A stretch of DNA of 64,000 nt from Acanthaster planci (taxonomy: Eukaryota; Echinodermata; Asteroidea; Valvatida; Acanthasteridae). Shown piece after piece: positions 36,101 through 51,100 of this stretch; the first letter of the stretch is position 1; each line of letters opens with the position of its first letter. Under the pieces are notes generated by a model that was not told where the DNA came from, did not search any database, and was given only the letters and a program-made list of their open reading frames with translations. The position numbers and the translations under genes are program-made. The stretch lies in the NCBI RefSeq assembly GCF_001949145.1, contig NW_019091373.1, forward strand, positions 1,553,566-1,617,565. Direction: 5' to 3'.

Positions 36101-39100
36101 GGGCTGTCCAGCTCAGTCAGATGCCAACTGGAGTGTTTGGCAATATTTTGAAGTCACAGCCTGGACCCAGATTTCAGACCACTGCTCCAGTGTTCAGATC
36201 ATGACAGGGGGGCTGGTCACATGACACTGCCATCCGACCACAGCATTGTGTCGATGATCAAATCAAGAAAACACGTCTACATTTTGTTCAGCATGCTCTC
36301 TGTTCAGGGGTGGTCGTTTAGGTGGTATTTCAAGTTCTCAAAAAGTTGTTAACAAATACCATACTATCAGCTGGGCGAGGCTGATAACATGACCTGGTCT
36401 TTTTTTGTTTTTTTTTCTTCCTTTCTTTGTTCACACGTTTAAATTCATGCTTGCGAGACTGCCGTTGGTTTACAGATGCCTGTCTTGTGGATATTTTTTC
36501 TGCTTCTCATCCTTTGCAAGGTTGCCCGGGGTGACCAGGGAGATGGAGCAGCGAGTTTCACATTCCAATGAGCTGAATCAAAGTCAGATGACGCGCGGGT
36601 GTTGGACAGCAGCCAGGCATAGATGTAGGTTGCTTCAAGGGCCGTTTGGAAAATTTGTCCAGAGGAAGAGATGAAGTAAACCACTTCTTCACTGCCAATA
36701 AATCATTTAATAGACACGACTTCTCCTCTGAGGCCAAATGATCATAAAAACCAGTCTCCATTTTGTATTCCTTGACAGCTACATGTAATTTCACCAGAAG
36801 TCAATCCTAACATGGACCTACTGTACATGTAGTACACCTCAAACATTTGTCATCCGTGCACTCCAACAAATTTACATGTAAGTATATGTACATGTACCAA
36901 AACAATGATGATCACAATATCCTGTACATATAACTGAAGTACTTATGCCCTTTAACAATACTGAAGTTACTTCTTTGGTTTTGTCTACTATCCTGCCAGT
37001 TTAGTATCATGATAGTCACTGTAAACATGAATTCAAAATCGCATCACTACAGATGAAATGACAGCCCTTAATTATACATGTATGCGATTCCAAATTTCTC
37101 CTCTATTTGATCCCAATTACCAGACAAAATAATGACTTCATTCATCCAAGTCTTATCACACGTGGAGATTGAAACATTTGCCTGTATGCCATTTTACAAA
37201 ACGTGAGTGATGACGAGTGCATTTTAAACCTCACAGTAGAAATCTTCAAGAAACTCAAAGCCACAACTGAACAAGAAACTGTCAAGTACATAATTTAGCA
37301 AAATGGTTTGATTTCATTCATACCCTGTACTTGAGGTGGACACACAGGAAATGAGTAAATATTACTGTTAATATATAACCCAACCTGACAAGATGAGTTG
37401 TAAGTTGCCAAAGCCCCTTTTGAGACTACTGTATGCAGGCTTGTCAAATAACCTTGTAGAAAATGTAAATCAATAGGAACTCTCAACACATGATGTCTAT
37501 TTCAATCAGGACACCAAACTGAGGGAAAAATCAAAACAAAGAATTTTTTTTTTACAAGTGAGAAATCAGACTTGAAACATCAAATGTGTCTCAAGTCTGT
37601 CAACCCTAACCATCCTCAATCCTAAAATCCTCCGGGTGGTTTTGGAGGATTTTGGAGGATTGACACTGCATGACAAAATTGCATTGCTGATAGCGAATGA
37701 TGCATTGTCTCTAGGTTGTGGGTTAGACCTTGCGTTGTTTATGTTCAGCTATGCTTAAATTCATACCCACATGTGAAATCCTCCATACTGCTCCGGGATA
37801 CCATTCGCACGGCTGCAGCATAATGAAAGGAGTTCCCGGAGGATTTCGAAGGATTGAGGCAGTGGGCACCCCTCCACAGAACACATCCAAGAAATATCAG
37901 AGGATTTTGGAGGACTGAGGCTGTATCTATTTTCTTCACGGAGGCAATTGGAGGGTTTTAAGGATTGAGGCTGTATTACTTTCTCTTATAAATCTCCTTA
38001 CTGAATCCAAAAGAACTCCAGAAAAGTAACAAATGAAGCCTACTGAAGGCAGCTAAAGTCAAACACTGGAGACAAAAGTCTACTGCCTCCCTGCCAGACT
38101 ATGGAGCTGTGAAATACATGTAGTTTGTACTACATGTATAAAAGACAGGTTACTATACTTTATCAATAGTTTCTCCAAATTGCATGCACCTCTTGTGGAA
38201 GGACTTGACACTTGTGCTTCCTGCATGAAATTCCTAATAACATACCCACATACATGTAGGTACATGTATGAGAATATCCTTAAAGTACTACTGTTTCTTG
38301 AATAAAGTACTCAATCAAATCACCAGAAACTGTTTTCATGAGGCATCAAACTTGCATACACAGTGCATGCACAATACACAGTACTGTATGTCACTGCATA
38401 AGAAGGTACACCGCACTGATTCCATTCGTGACTGGGACTACAGCTGCGAATGAAGACAGAAAATACATGTTGAATTCCTGGGCACGAAACAATTCATCCT
38501 GATTTATAGTTGTACACCACTTTAGAAAGCTCACCAACTATTGTTAAACACATCAAGCGCCCAAACCCCTGTAGACACAACAAAGAGCGTAGCTTGATGG
38601 CTACAGTCTGAGTACAATTGTTTTGTTTTTCTCAACATGGTTAACAACTAGCCAAAAAAAAGCCACTTTAGCATTCAGGTATAGATCTGCACAATTTTAC
38701 CCTTTTAAGATTTGGAATGCTTTAAACACAATGCTGGCGGAAGTGATTACACCACAAAATGCTCTCTTCAGTGTTCCATCAGTTCATCCAATAAGCGATT
38801 TACAAATATAAAAAAAATCAAACAAACAGAGTAAGTACTTACACAGTGCTTAAATCCAAGCATTTTCAGTTTTTCTATATAATGTGCTCCAATGGTAAAA
38901 CAGGCAAAATCAAGCATGTAGTCCTACAATGCTTCGGCCGAATACATGTACCTCAGCGCTACTCTAGACTTCTCCCACATAAATATTTCCTCAACACCAA
39001 TCATTTGCAACTTAACCATCTATTTAAGTCCAGATCCAGTGGCATCCCATAATTCTGGTTTTAAATTATCTTCTGTCGAAAGAAAAAAAATAACACTGAT

Positions 39101-42100
39101 AAAATGGGCATTCCTCTGACGCTTAGAGGCATGCATTTAAACTATTTCCCCCCTGACGTCATGCTGCTCCGTATTTTTAAAAACAACCCGTAAATCAGAA
39201 ATAATCATATTTTGCAATTTACCAATTATTTCCTTAGCCGGTCGTATATTACTCGGACTGGGCTCACGCAACGAGGCCACATGTCTTCACAGACAATGAC
39301 TGGGAATTTTTTCGAAATGTCACGAGAGGCACAAATTACTGTGTGCGTGGGGGACTTGTGAATCAAATACCAGTACAAAATCTCACGTTGATTCGCGTGG
39401 GACTACAGGGGTTATGAGATGATGTATCGGGGTAACTCACGACTCCTCTGGGTGACGATAAAGTTCAAAGACTCAGCAAGAATGTTGGCCCACTGTGAAA
39501 GATGCAAGCTTTCACATTGAGCACAACTTTTTCCTTGTGGTGTAAAGCCTATAAATACCTCAAGAGTTGATGGATATTTTCATTTGTAATGTCTCCATTA
39601 CTCAATTCAAGGTGTGCACATCCAGTACCAATACCTTAAATTTGGATCTCAGATTTTACAAGCTTAAATGTAGAATCAAGTTGGCAGTTGTCTTATCGCC
39701 TAAAAATCTGTCACAAGTACAGTATCTGGCTCACACTTTATCATCAACTGCAACACTCACTCCAAAGTACTTCACTTGTACATTAGTACTTGTACATGTA
39801 TGTGTGATCAAGTACTGTAGGATGATAATACCTTGAATGGCATTAGTACCCGTACTTAATACCTTGAATGGCATTAGTAGCGTACTAAATACCTTGAATG
39901 GCATTAGTAGCATACTTAATACCTTGAATGGCATTAGTAGCGTACTTTCACAGTAAACCTTCCTGGCACGTTCCTGATCACTATGGGTTACAGCTTATCA
40001 TGGATGGGCAATCTCGGGGTATCACACTTCCCACTTTACAAGTAATGGTCCTATAAAGAGTACGCTGTTTGTACACGTAGAACGTGTACAAAGGCTTGGC
40101 AAATGACTTACTTACATGTACTTCTGAGGACTTAATTCTAGGCTTTCATCCCCATGACAGCAACTTAGGCTTTTAACAGTCAACAGTTACAGGAAACTTA
40201 CCGTACACGTACAATTACCAATTTAATTACATGTATTACTCTTGCCCTTGCAGCCTCTGAATACCGTACATGTGCTTGTATGTATGGGAACTACGTATTT
40301 GTGCAGTTTGATTTCATTACATGTCAGTAGAGTTGTGTTCCTATTCTGTTCTGTGTGAATTATATTAGTTATCATATGAGTGCAAGTGGAACACAGAATA
40401 ATGTATTACGTCTGAGTCCCATATATCACAAGGCCGACTGAGACGCACGAGACATTATTCTGTGTTCAATGAGTGCAAGTGTGATAATGAATTTATCTTC
40501 AAGCAAACTTGACCTGCTGTAAAGAGGTTACGGGATTATGCGCGTAATTTCCAGTAAATTTTGAAGTTGTGTGTTTTGCTTTTAGCGTAAAAACATGAAA
40601 AATAACGCACTGTGTGGAGTAAGAACAACGCATTACACAGGGCTTGACATGGATCGTGCGACACACTATTTGTTGCCATGGTCAACCAATCAGATTAGAG
40701 AATGCCAGTTTGCTTGACGATAACATCTTGTGTTAAAGCTTGTCCTCTGGTAATCCTGTGTGTTCTCTACATGATTTCTGCACACTAGTCTCATAAACTG
40801 TTTGCTTGCTAGTAAATGTCAGAAGTTTTTGACAGACACTGTCAACAAGTGGGTTTCGAACAACATGTTGTCCCATCCTATCATAACTGTATGTATGAAT
40901 GATCCTCAGCACTGGCCACAATTTTTTCTAACATCTTGACAAAGTAAGACTTATTCTGAACCTCTCTGATTCCAATGACCAATGAATGCCCCACTACATG
41001 TACCTGTGAATCAGATTAGCAACGTTACTTGTTACTTTCAGACAATACAATCAAGCTCACTCTACCTGTGTATGAGGGACTGATACTTCTTTTTCTGCCT
41101 ATTACATGTATGATGCAAGCTTGAGCCTGAGGAAGAACTTAAATCTAGTTTACAGTTTCTGCAATTAACTGTTAACAGTGACTGTAGTACTATTACAATT
41201 GTGCCCTGGTAATCTATAATGCCATTCCTCAATGGCCCACATGGGCAACATACATGTACAGTATACTCTACAGATACTCTATAGTATTTTGTGGCTTTGG
41301 ACTTAACTACTCAGGTAAAAGTAAAGTATGTGTACTAGTACATGTACATGTATATGTACCGGTAGGACAATGTTGTCCAAAGCCAAGGCAGCCATTTAAA
41401 ATATTTGTCATAGTGAGGAATATTTCCAAGAAATGAATTCCTACAACCAGTCTCTGCACATGGATGGGACAGTCTATTCTCAGAATATGCGGGTGCGGGC
41501 ATTGTGATAAGCTGTGCCTCTCAGATGAATTGTCACCCTGTGCCAACAGAGGGCAGTGTTGACATTCCATTGGGCTGTCCAACATGTAGCTCTTAAAGCC
41601 TTCAAGGGGGGTTATAGGAGCTACATGTCGGCAAGTCTTTTGTGTCAGTGCCACCTTAATCCTAACCTTCCAGATCCTTCATGTACAAACTAAGTATTTG
41701 GGAGGATTTGGCAGGATTGAAGTTCGGAAAGGAAAACACAATCACTGTTATATTTTTCATGGGGCTTGATATACCTCAAAAGTTAACCCTGTACCTTTAA
41801 AATGTCATTCAGGAAAGTTCTGGAGTCTTCAGGAAGCTTTTTAACCAGCAATTACGCTGGAGTTAAGTTTAATAATACTAAGAAAGAAAAGTGCTAAAAG
41901 ACACAATCACAGAGCAGCATTAAAACACAGGCATACTGGCCAAAAACAACTGCGAACAGAACGGTGCAGGACTAGCCAACAGATGATAAACAGTATAACA
42001 AAACAATGTCATCAGTAGTTTGTCTGGGCTGCATATACATGTACATGTACATTACCTACAACTGTGGTGTAGTGTGGTATCAATGTATCCATGCTTACAA

Positions 42101-45100
42101 AATGTCAGGCCTCCCTTTCCTCCTAGCACAATATATGTATGTGTAGATGTAGTTGATAGACAAAACTGACCAACTACTTTGAATTCAATGTTTGTTCTGT
42201 TCACAGATCCTGAGGGTAACAGATATGAGCTGAATTGAGACATCAATGCCAACCAGTTTCCTGAGGCCAGGCATACATGTACATATACATATATACATGT
42301 ACATGCATGCACTGGTGCATGTGCACTGTACATGTACAAGTTCATACCAGTACATGCAGTTGTGTATAAAGTAGACCTATCCCCTTTTTCAGGATATCCT
42401 GTTGCTGCTGAGGAAAGGATGGATTTCTTTCTTCCTGTTCTACAATACAATGTCAAAAAGATGTACACTACAACTGAAACTTATCAAGCACAAGGCCATC
42501 TGCATGCTTAATACATGTGTGGTCAGTAGCTTTCTGGATAGACCCTGGGATGTTGGGTATTGTACCAGATGGCAGTGTTTCATCTACGGTCACACTGAAG
42601 CCACTGACTGGTCCTGTTTTAGGACAAGCCAAATCATTTTGGACAGGCAACTTTTTGCTTCAAACAAGTTACACCCTCCCCGTCCAATAAGCCAAAAAAC
42701 TCTGGACAGGCAGTTTTTGCTATCAACAAAAAGTCACACTCCCCCTGTCCAAAAACACTAAGCACTGATGAGAATTTTACTGTGAGCTCCTTGCAACAGT
42801 TGGGCTGATTTAATTCTAAAAATGCGACATGCCGGTAAAATGAAAACATGGACACAGACACATGTACTGGTACAACTGGCGTATCTGTTGTGAAAATTTG
42901 GCTGCGGGTGGTAAGTCAGCTTATAAATAAATTAACTTCCCGTGATAGTAGGCAGGCAGGTTTCAAATCCAAAGGAATCCCTGTTCTACGCCCCTGCCTT
43001 CCATTTTCCCTCCTTACCCCTTCTTCAATTCTTCGTCTGAAATTAAACAACAAGCTACTCTGACCAAAATTTTCACTGACTGGAAGTTATTAACTTCTAC
43101 ATGTAAAGATTCCACCTGTGTACATGTACATGTATTTAACATGTTTCATCACAGCCCTAACATTTTGTTGACAGAGCAATCATCAATGTCACACAAAGGA
43201 ACACAATATTGTTAAAATATGTAGGCACATGCATGCACACTATTTGGTCATTACAATGAATATTGGATTTTTTCCTTGAAGGGTGTAGAATAAAGGGAAG
43301 ATGGGCAGCGACTTTCCTAAGTAAAACAGTGATACAGGTATGTTCTTCAGGATCCACGGGAGCCTATGCAAAGAAAATAAAAGACACCAAGATGGCCACC
43401 TCACTTGTCCTCTCTAGCAACTATGAGAGATGCATTCTTTATCAACATACACGTGGGTGCCGTGTACAGCATCTTTGTGGGGAAAAAAGAGGGGTATGAC
43501 TCATGAGTGAAACCTACAGCACTGTTTCCCTACACGAGGTGACTGTATTGTCGTCAAGTCCTCGGCCTGATGTTTGCACGTGCTCTCCTCCTCCCCCGGC
43601 CAAGAAGCCGGCTGAAACCGTATCCATTCCTTGGAACATTTGCCCTATGAGGTCATACATTTAAAATCCGGCAGCCGGCTCTAGCAAAGACAGCATTCAA
43701 TGATTCTGATCGCACATGCCGGTACCTGCGTTACATGTATGTTACATTCAAACAAGACTTTTGGGAAGTTGGCAAGAATCTGGCCGATGCCGTGTTAACA
43801 ATTTCACACATTTTTAACTGGATGAACGATAGTGATTAAAGAAAATTTTGCTCAGTTTTTTTTCTGCAGCATGCACTTAACTTTACACTGTGGGGTATCG
43901 TGACAATTTCATAAACGTAAGGAATTACAATTAATATGTATGCATCCTTGCAGGAATTCTGATCAAATAAAAGACCGAGTTTCTGCCAACATTCAAGAAT
44001 ATGAATGCAAGAGGCCCTGGCATAATTTACAGTATGTCAAAAGGCCACTCACATTATTCCACAGGGACAGAAGAATAAATCTGTTAAATGAACAACCAGC
44101 AGGCTGGGGCCATGCCCACAACATCACCCTTATCTCTCATGATTAATGATAATACACTAGATGTGATGACGGGCAGTCCGTTGATTTGAGTGTCAAACCA
44201 GGGTTCTGACTTCAGTTTTGTTTGTATGAGGTCAGAAGTCCGATGGAGCTTATAAAGCAGATGGTTTTCAGCTCTTTTTAGAGTTCTATTTTCATACCAA
44301 TGAGAAGGCGGCTTTTGATGACTGTTTAGATTTTCTGGTCCTTTTGAAATGACAGACTTGGGGTAGGATTTGCTGGCCAAAGAAATACGAGTTACATGTA
44401 CCATGGTACATGCAAAATTTGCTTTTCGCAAGCCTATAAATTGGATGATTAAATATTGAATATTTAATATATTAAATATTCAATATTTAAATATTCAATA
44501 CTGACTCCCAAAGGCATTTAAGAAATCCCCAGTGTTTTCCCTCGAATGTCAAACTGCATAAGGGGCTGGTCCAGGAAATGTTTCTTTGCAACCCAGAAGT
44601 TCAAAAGGTTACTCTGTAATTTCCTTTGAAAAGTTTGTTGGGTGTCTCGTCTTCCTACAACGTGATGTTACAGGTGCACGTAGACACCCGGTGGGTCCAT
44701 GCCTACATGGTATATGCCAACTGTCACTACAAAATGACCGAAGTATTGTCATTTTTCAAAAGAGTGTGGCAAAGCTAATTTAAAGAGGGGGGTCTGTTTT
44801 GTTTTCAGGTGCAGTACACTCTCTAAGTTCCATTCCACTTGTTAACACATTGTCTTTTTAAAACCAATTTTCATCCCGTTCAACTACCGGGACTTTCAAA
44901 ACTACAGTTCATAGTTGATGTTTCCGTAATAACCAAACCTAGCAGCTGTTTGAAAGCTATTTTTCTGCATAATACAGAAATGAAAATACAAAGTCCAACT
45001 TAATCCTAATTTTGTATTATGTCCACTTACATACACAACAAGATCTTGACATTCTTATGAAATTCAGGTTATCGAAATCTCCTGGTTGCAGACACATGTA

Positions 45101-48100
45101 CATGCATATCCCCTTATGCAAGTTTTCTTGGACATACACTAAATGTACTAGTATTTGCATGTCAAAATAATTCATTTCGACATGTACATGTACCTGTTCA
45201 CATGTGTGACTAAAGGTTTAACTGACAAGGATGTAGTATACAAAATGATATGACAAGTGCACACAGACCTATATCACCGAAACACCGGATGACAACCAAG
45301 TCTGTCAAACCAAACACTGTGGTACAGTATGAAACTTGTGACTGTTGACATTCGACATTCAGGGCATGAGACTCAGTCCTCCATGGCCGGGTTTAGACTT
45401 GGTCTGGCAAAAGTGTTTCCTTGGTGTCAGTGAACAGAAACTGTGGCATCTTGGATTTTTAATTAGCTTTCAAACACCAATTAATCATCTTTCGAATACC
45501 GGTAAGACAGTCTGTCAGAAAGCCTGTTTTGTAGCCTGGCAAATGTAGAGATTTGACAGTTGTCCTTGTTTGTGGAAACTGATGTTTCTGCAGACTTGAT
45601 TACACCAGGAAATTAAACTTTCTGTTCGACCTTAATCTGGCATTTTAATCTTGCCTAGATGGGTCACATCAAACTTAAATTTGTGCAATTCGAGCTGCAT
45701 GCTGAGAAAGGAGTTTTAAAATACTATTTTCTACCTTATTAATTTCTAAATTTCAAAGTTTTAATCCAAAATAATGGCATTCATAATTTAAAAAAAGAAA
45801 GATCACCAAACAAGTACTGCTTAAATTATTGTGTCATTTTTCAGTGGCTGAAAGCCAGTTTCAACCTTTAATTTGGTAAAAAGTCTGCAGTAAGAAAAAC
45901 CAAACACCGATGAAAAACAATCGTTTGCAATGTTTTCAAAGCATGTAGTAATTTCCAACTGAATCGCTTTAACCCTAGCCCTACATAATATTACAAACTA
46001 CTACTTGTAGTAAAATGTTGTAATCAGCCCTGTTGTTTATAAGAGGACATGACCTCATTGTTCTCTGAAGCCATAAAATACAATAGAAAAGACAATGTAC
46101 CATACAGTGCTGTGGCACTATGAATGCATGACTTCACTGTTCTCTGTACAACTCCTACCAACAATGGAAGTAACCTAGCCAGAAGCAGTAAATTGTAGCG
46201 CTAGGTCCTTCGGGCTCAGGGTATTACTTAGTACATGTATTTTGTACCGGTATTGGTATTGAGGACTATTAACAATATGCTAATACGGTTAATGGAGGTT
46301 TCCTAGCTCAATTTTTTTTCTGTCCCTGATTGAAGATGTCATTCCAACCTCAAACAGTAAGGACTGTTTTGTAAAACAAACGCAAATCAGCAAGTAGACA
46401 AAAATAGGCAACTGTAAAAATGGTGACTTTTAGATGTCCAAATAATGAAACCAGAATCAAACATCCGACAGAGATCTTTCAGGCCTGCATGCCTCGTGCC
46501 TGTTATTTACACCAAGAGAAAATTTTATGTAAACATAAGGTCAAAATATCATGTGATTTGAAAAGTGCAATTCTGGTACTGGATCATTTACTGCTACCTC
46601 TTCAGCATGTGAGGGCTACATACATGTACATGAATGATGCGCAATTCAGGATGAAAAAAAAACCGATGCAACATGTAATAAGAGGAATTCATTTTCAGAT
46701 TTGATAGTTGACACTACCATTTTTTTCTATGTCTTTCGAATATATTTCAAAGAAACAGTATGTAATTCTTGGTATGAAAGTGGTTTTAGTGACTACAACT
46801 TAACTTTGGGGCTTTTTTTAAGTGTTCTGCTTTCTTGACATGGCCATCATGACAAATTTAAAGGCCCATGAAATGTACTTTTGTTATACCCTTGCACTGC
46901 ACCTCTTAAGCCTAAAAGTTTTCGATTGGCCATTGTTAAGGGTACCCTGTAGCTTAAAAGCTTTTCTGCTCATGTTGGTACAAATTTACAGTTATGAACA
47001 AAAGAGTCACCATTCAAGAAAAATAACTACAACTAGATAACACCTAGTGGTAAATTTAGACATTTTGCTGTCTTGAGTAATTTTTAAACACTTTTGGTAA
47101 GAAAATTCTGGGCTTCCAGTTGAAATGAAAAATCCCATATATACAGTTTAGGGAACAATGTCTTTCTTCAGTGACATCATAACAAAAGTGCCCTCATCTG
47201 TGGAAAAGACTGGAAAATTACGCATGCTTTAAAAGGTGCACTTTTCAAAAATGCTGATAAAAAAAAAACACATCACATAATCAAATATCCTAAAGAACAT
47301 ACTACTGTTCCAAAATAAAATTCATGTCATGCGCCCAGAACTTATCAACGATGTCCCACTGGAGTATAACAAGGAATACTGCATGGAAGGTTTTATTTTC
47401 ATACCCCAACATCATCTTTCAACATTTGTCAGGTTTTAGTCTCATGTTGGCAGAATGCTTCCCAAATTTCGTGATTTGAAAGTCTGCAACAAATTCTCAA
47501 CAAATGTCAAAATTGCCAACGACATCTGATGTACATGTGCACATGTGGAATTCTCACTCACATGCTTTGAGCATGCACATGTATACATGTACAATCTATA
47601 CATATGTAAATGTATGCCTAAAACTACAAGTACACGTACTACATGTACAGTACGTTCATTCTACTTGTCTGCCATCCTATTCAATTCGTTGCTGCACAAA
47701 CTGGCTTTCGGCTTAAGTGAAGAGCCCGCTTTCACAAATTTTGCACACGCTATCATTTTGAATTTTTCCCCCCTCCAACTTCATGTAGTGTGCTGCTTTA
47801 GTAATTGAACATGTCCCCATGTCAGAGTTAATGAAGCAGGATTTATTCATGGTATGTACCGGGTATACAAACCACACAGACTAATCAGTGTCCCAGTGTT
47901 CATTTGTAAAGGTCACACGGTCTAGTGCGACAGATTACATGTATACCGTACATCTTACTTCGGAACAATTTTATCTCCATCAAAAAATGGTTTCATTTCA
48001 TAGTTTGATTTCTTATCTGCCTCAGTTGTAGGAGGAGGGAATGCACGAAGAGACGACACTGAGCTACATGTATTTCTCGCAAGCATGCTAGATGTCAGTA

Positions 48101-51100
48101 AAAATTACAATTTCTGCATTTGATCCTAATTTTGGTGATGACTGTCATTGATATTGATTTGAAAATTCCACTTAACACCTCCTCAAACCATCACATCTTT
48201 GTCTGAAATCAATAACAACAATACTGGTGTGACAGTTACTGCTTTTGGTTGCCCGTTTTCATTGGGCTGTTTGTCATGTACATGTATAGCTCTCTGTGTT
48301 CAATATACTCCTGTGCATACGTGTATACATGTATATTCATATTGACAATTCCAATACTCACATACCGGTACATGTACATGATGTATATTCATTTGAGGAT
48401 TCCAACTAAAAATGGGCTCCTTTTTTGCTTGAACTGTAAACCTTCAATTTTTTCTCTCTCTCTCATTTTAAAGGGATGTTTAAAACTTTACACAATTAAG
48501 TCTACGGCTTCAAGTTCAAAATTATTTGTTTTTTATATACGACTCTTTTTACACCAACTTCTCTTTTTTTCATGATCAAAAGAAACTTTTGTTTCACATG
48601 TACTAGCAGTCAATACAGATACATGTACAACAGGTACAGTATGAACTAAAAATATGAAGTAAACAGAGTGATTGTCCCTTTGAACTCTTGGCCACTTATT
48701 TTATTACTACAACAAATTTACTATTTCAAAAATATGTGAAAAAAGTAAACCCTGGCTCTTTTTTGGGGGAGCCAAAAGTGCCCAAGGTTTAGTAAATATT
48801 TATGCTCCATAGTGTTAGTGGGAGAACTGTCCATGTGTCAAGTGCTGGGAGACCAGTGCCTGGGACCTCATGAGCGCCAGATATGCTACAGGGAAATAGC
48901 CAGTCTTCAAAAGAAAATAAGCATGGGGCAACTGAAAACAAATCGCCAGCAAAGTTGGGTGCAAGACACTGAGCATGCCCGACTGTCATCAGATGCCGAG
49001 TAGGTCATCAATCATTCCATCACCAAAACACATATGTGTGCAACACTTACTTATCTGACTCTGTGTCCATTGGCTGACATACACACCATACGTCTTTAAT
49101 TCTTTTGGCATAGCCCGCTCTGAGCTGATTTCACAGCTTCCCAGCAGCATACCTTTACGTGCCTTGCCTTGCACCATTTGGGAACCAGTCACAAGAAGCA
49201 CAGATTGCATGTCATTTCGGCTGGAAAGTACTGTGTTTCCCTCAATCAGTTCCCTGAGGTTGGTTCCTTCTGTGTAGGATATATTTTTGGTGTTTTTTTT
49301 GTTTTTTGGGTTTTGGTTTTGTTTTTTTTTTGGCTATTTGGCATTATCACACACTACCACCAACCAGCCATCTACGGTAGATGTTCAAGTTATTACGGCC
49401 AGGGTCTTCAGCCGATCTTGTGTACCATGGAGTGAACTTTCATGTCTCCAGCTGTTTTTGTACAGAAAACTGACTCCAGCAGGGTTTCAGAGCTGGTGAG
49501 AATTTTCACACTGACACACAGTGACTGAAGACAAGTCCAGTAATCAACATCTAACATTTGTCATTCTGATATGACTCAGCTTACATGTAGCTCTGACTGA
49601 CCATCTTCACAAACGTTAGCTACATCAGTACATGTACCGGTATGACTGTAAAAATTACCGGAGCGTGTGCATCTTCTTGCTTTAATACCCACATATAATC
49701 CCAACCTGCATCATTTCGAGTGGGTTAATTTTATCATGGGGAAACCATAAAACAATGTGCATGATGCTTTACGCTGCTCATGATTCACCATAGAAAATAC
49801 AGTCTCACTAGTTCTTGGGGCTATACTTGTTGAATTCAATTCATTCAAAATACTTCAATGCAATCTCACTGGTGGAGTTGCGTATGTCACTCAGTATAAG
49901 TTGGATTTTTTGTTTCCTCCTGTTTTAATTTCCAATCTATTTAAATACTCTTACATGTAATGTACATGTTAAATTAAAGTGAAAATTATTCTACGGTAGT
50001 TGGTGGTGTAGTAGACGTTTTCTCAGCTTTTACACTTTCGCCGATACACAATAACTCATTCACGAGACAACAATTTGTTTAAAACAGGTATTATTTGCAC
50101 TGTTCAATGTACATGAATTATTACAAGTAAGACAAGTCTCAGCACAAGGACAGCTGCTCAGTCGCTCAGTTTAAGTACACTGTGCAGTGCGCACACAGAT
50201 TGGATTTTGCAGTTTATCGTCCTCTAATCTGCAAATTATTCATGGTCTTTGCTGCATCAAATTTTATTGCTGATACCATCCAAGTCAATGACAAATTTAG
50301 AAAACGGTAATATAAATAGTGCTCATGTGTAGATAAATGGTAGATAAATAAAAGCAATTTGGAGGGGAAAAAACCAATACTTTCCATCTCATAAAGTATT
50401 AATAACAAATGCAACCAAACTTTACTGAATATGTGTGATTGGATGTGAAGTCCTGATAAACTGTTTCGATATTAAAACCAGAAGAAAAAGCCCTCACTGT
50501 AGTGTTGCAGCACAAGGCAACCTCGGCTAATGCAACACTTCTCTTGTAAATTCATCTTCTAGTGTTCCTTAAAAATACACAACAGGATTTTCTTTCCCTA
50601 AATGTACGAGATACGAAAAAGTCTGCATTCAGTCTAACATACATTGTAGTTTCTATTTCCTTCTTTTCCTGCCCTTCCATTTGTAAACACAAGGCCTTCC
50701 TGTTGCGAGCTAAAAAATCAAACCCAGGGAAAAAAAATCTCCTTCCTCTGCAGATAGGATTTGGACATGAGAATCCTGCTCAAAGTTGATTGAACCTGGG
50801 ACTTAAATTATACATCCAAGCATGCAGCTCAAGGTTTTTTTTTATTGATCCTAACATCAACCACAGTTTGTAAAAATGATTACAATGATTGCTTTACTGA
50901 TGGCTACTTCTGATAATTCAGGGAGAGCCATGGGTGTGGATCCTTACTATGCAGAAGAATTAACTCGGTTATATGTATTCCATCCAAATCCATTATACTT
51001 GAAAGTCACACCATTATTTGAATGCAGTGCAAAGCGCATACTCTCTAAGGCACATGGTTTTTCTTGAAAATTAAGTCAGATATAAGGTGGCAACGAATGA

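Larger units (their letters stand above)
34514..36327. mobile_element. Element bounded by 112-bp inverted repeats, enclosing BASP1-like exon 2
   Basis: The plus-strand sequence at 34514-34625 matches the inverse of 36216-36327 at 106 of 112 positions, and identity stops abruptly at both ends. The outermost bases are TA on each side, followed by CCACCTAAACGACC, as expected if TA is the duplicated target of a Tc1/mariner-like insertion. The 1590-bp interior has no transposase-like frame but contains exon 2. An inverted duplication or gene conversion between two repeats is an alternative. Confidence 0.6.

Noticed and set aside
35763-36224. 153-codon plus-strand frame over the coiled-coil exon
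   Set aside because: No recognised motif. The minus-strand reading gives a perfect heptad pattern, good splice sites and a good start context.
39829-39949. Regular 30-bp repeats considered as a CRISPR array
   Set aside because: The unit is repeated without unique spacers and the genome is eukaryotic; it is a plain tandem repeat. The same applies to 28076-28198.
44084-44431. 115-codon minus-strand frame in the large intron
   Set aside because: Composition matches the surroundings and no domain is recognised. A decayed transposon fragment cannot be excluded.
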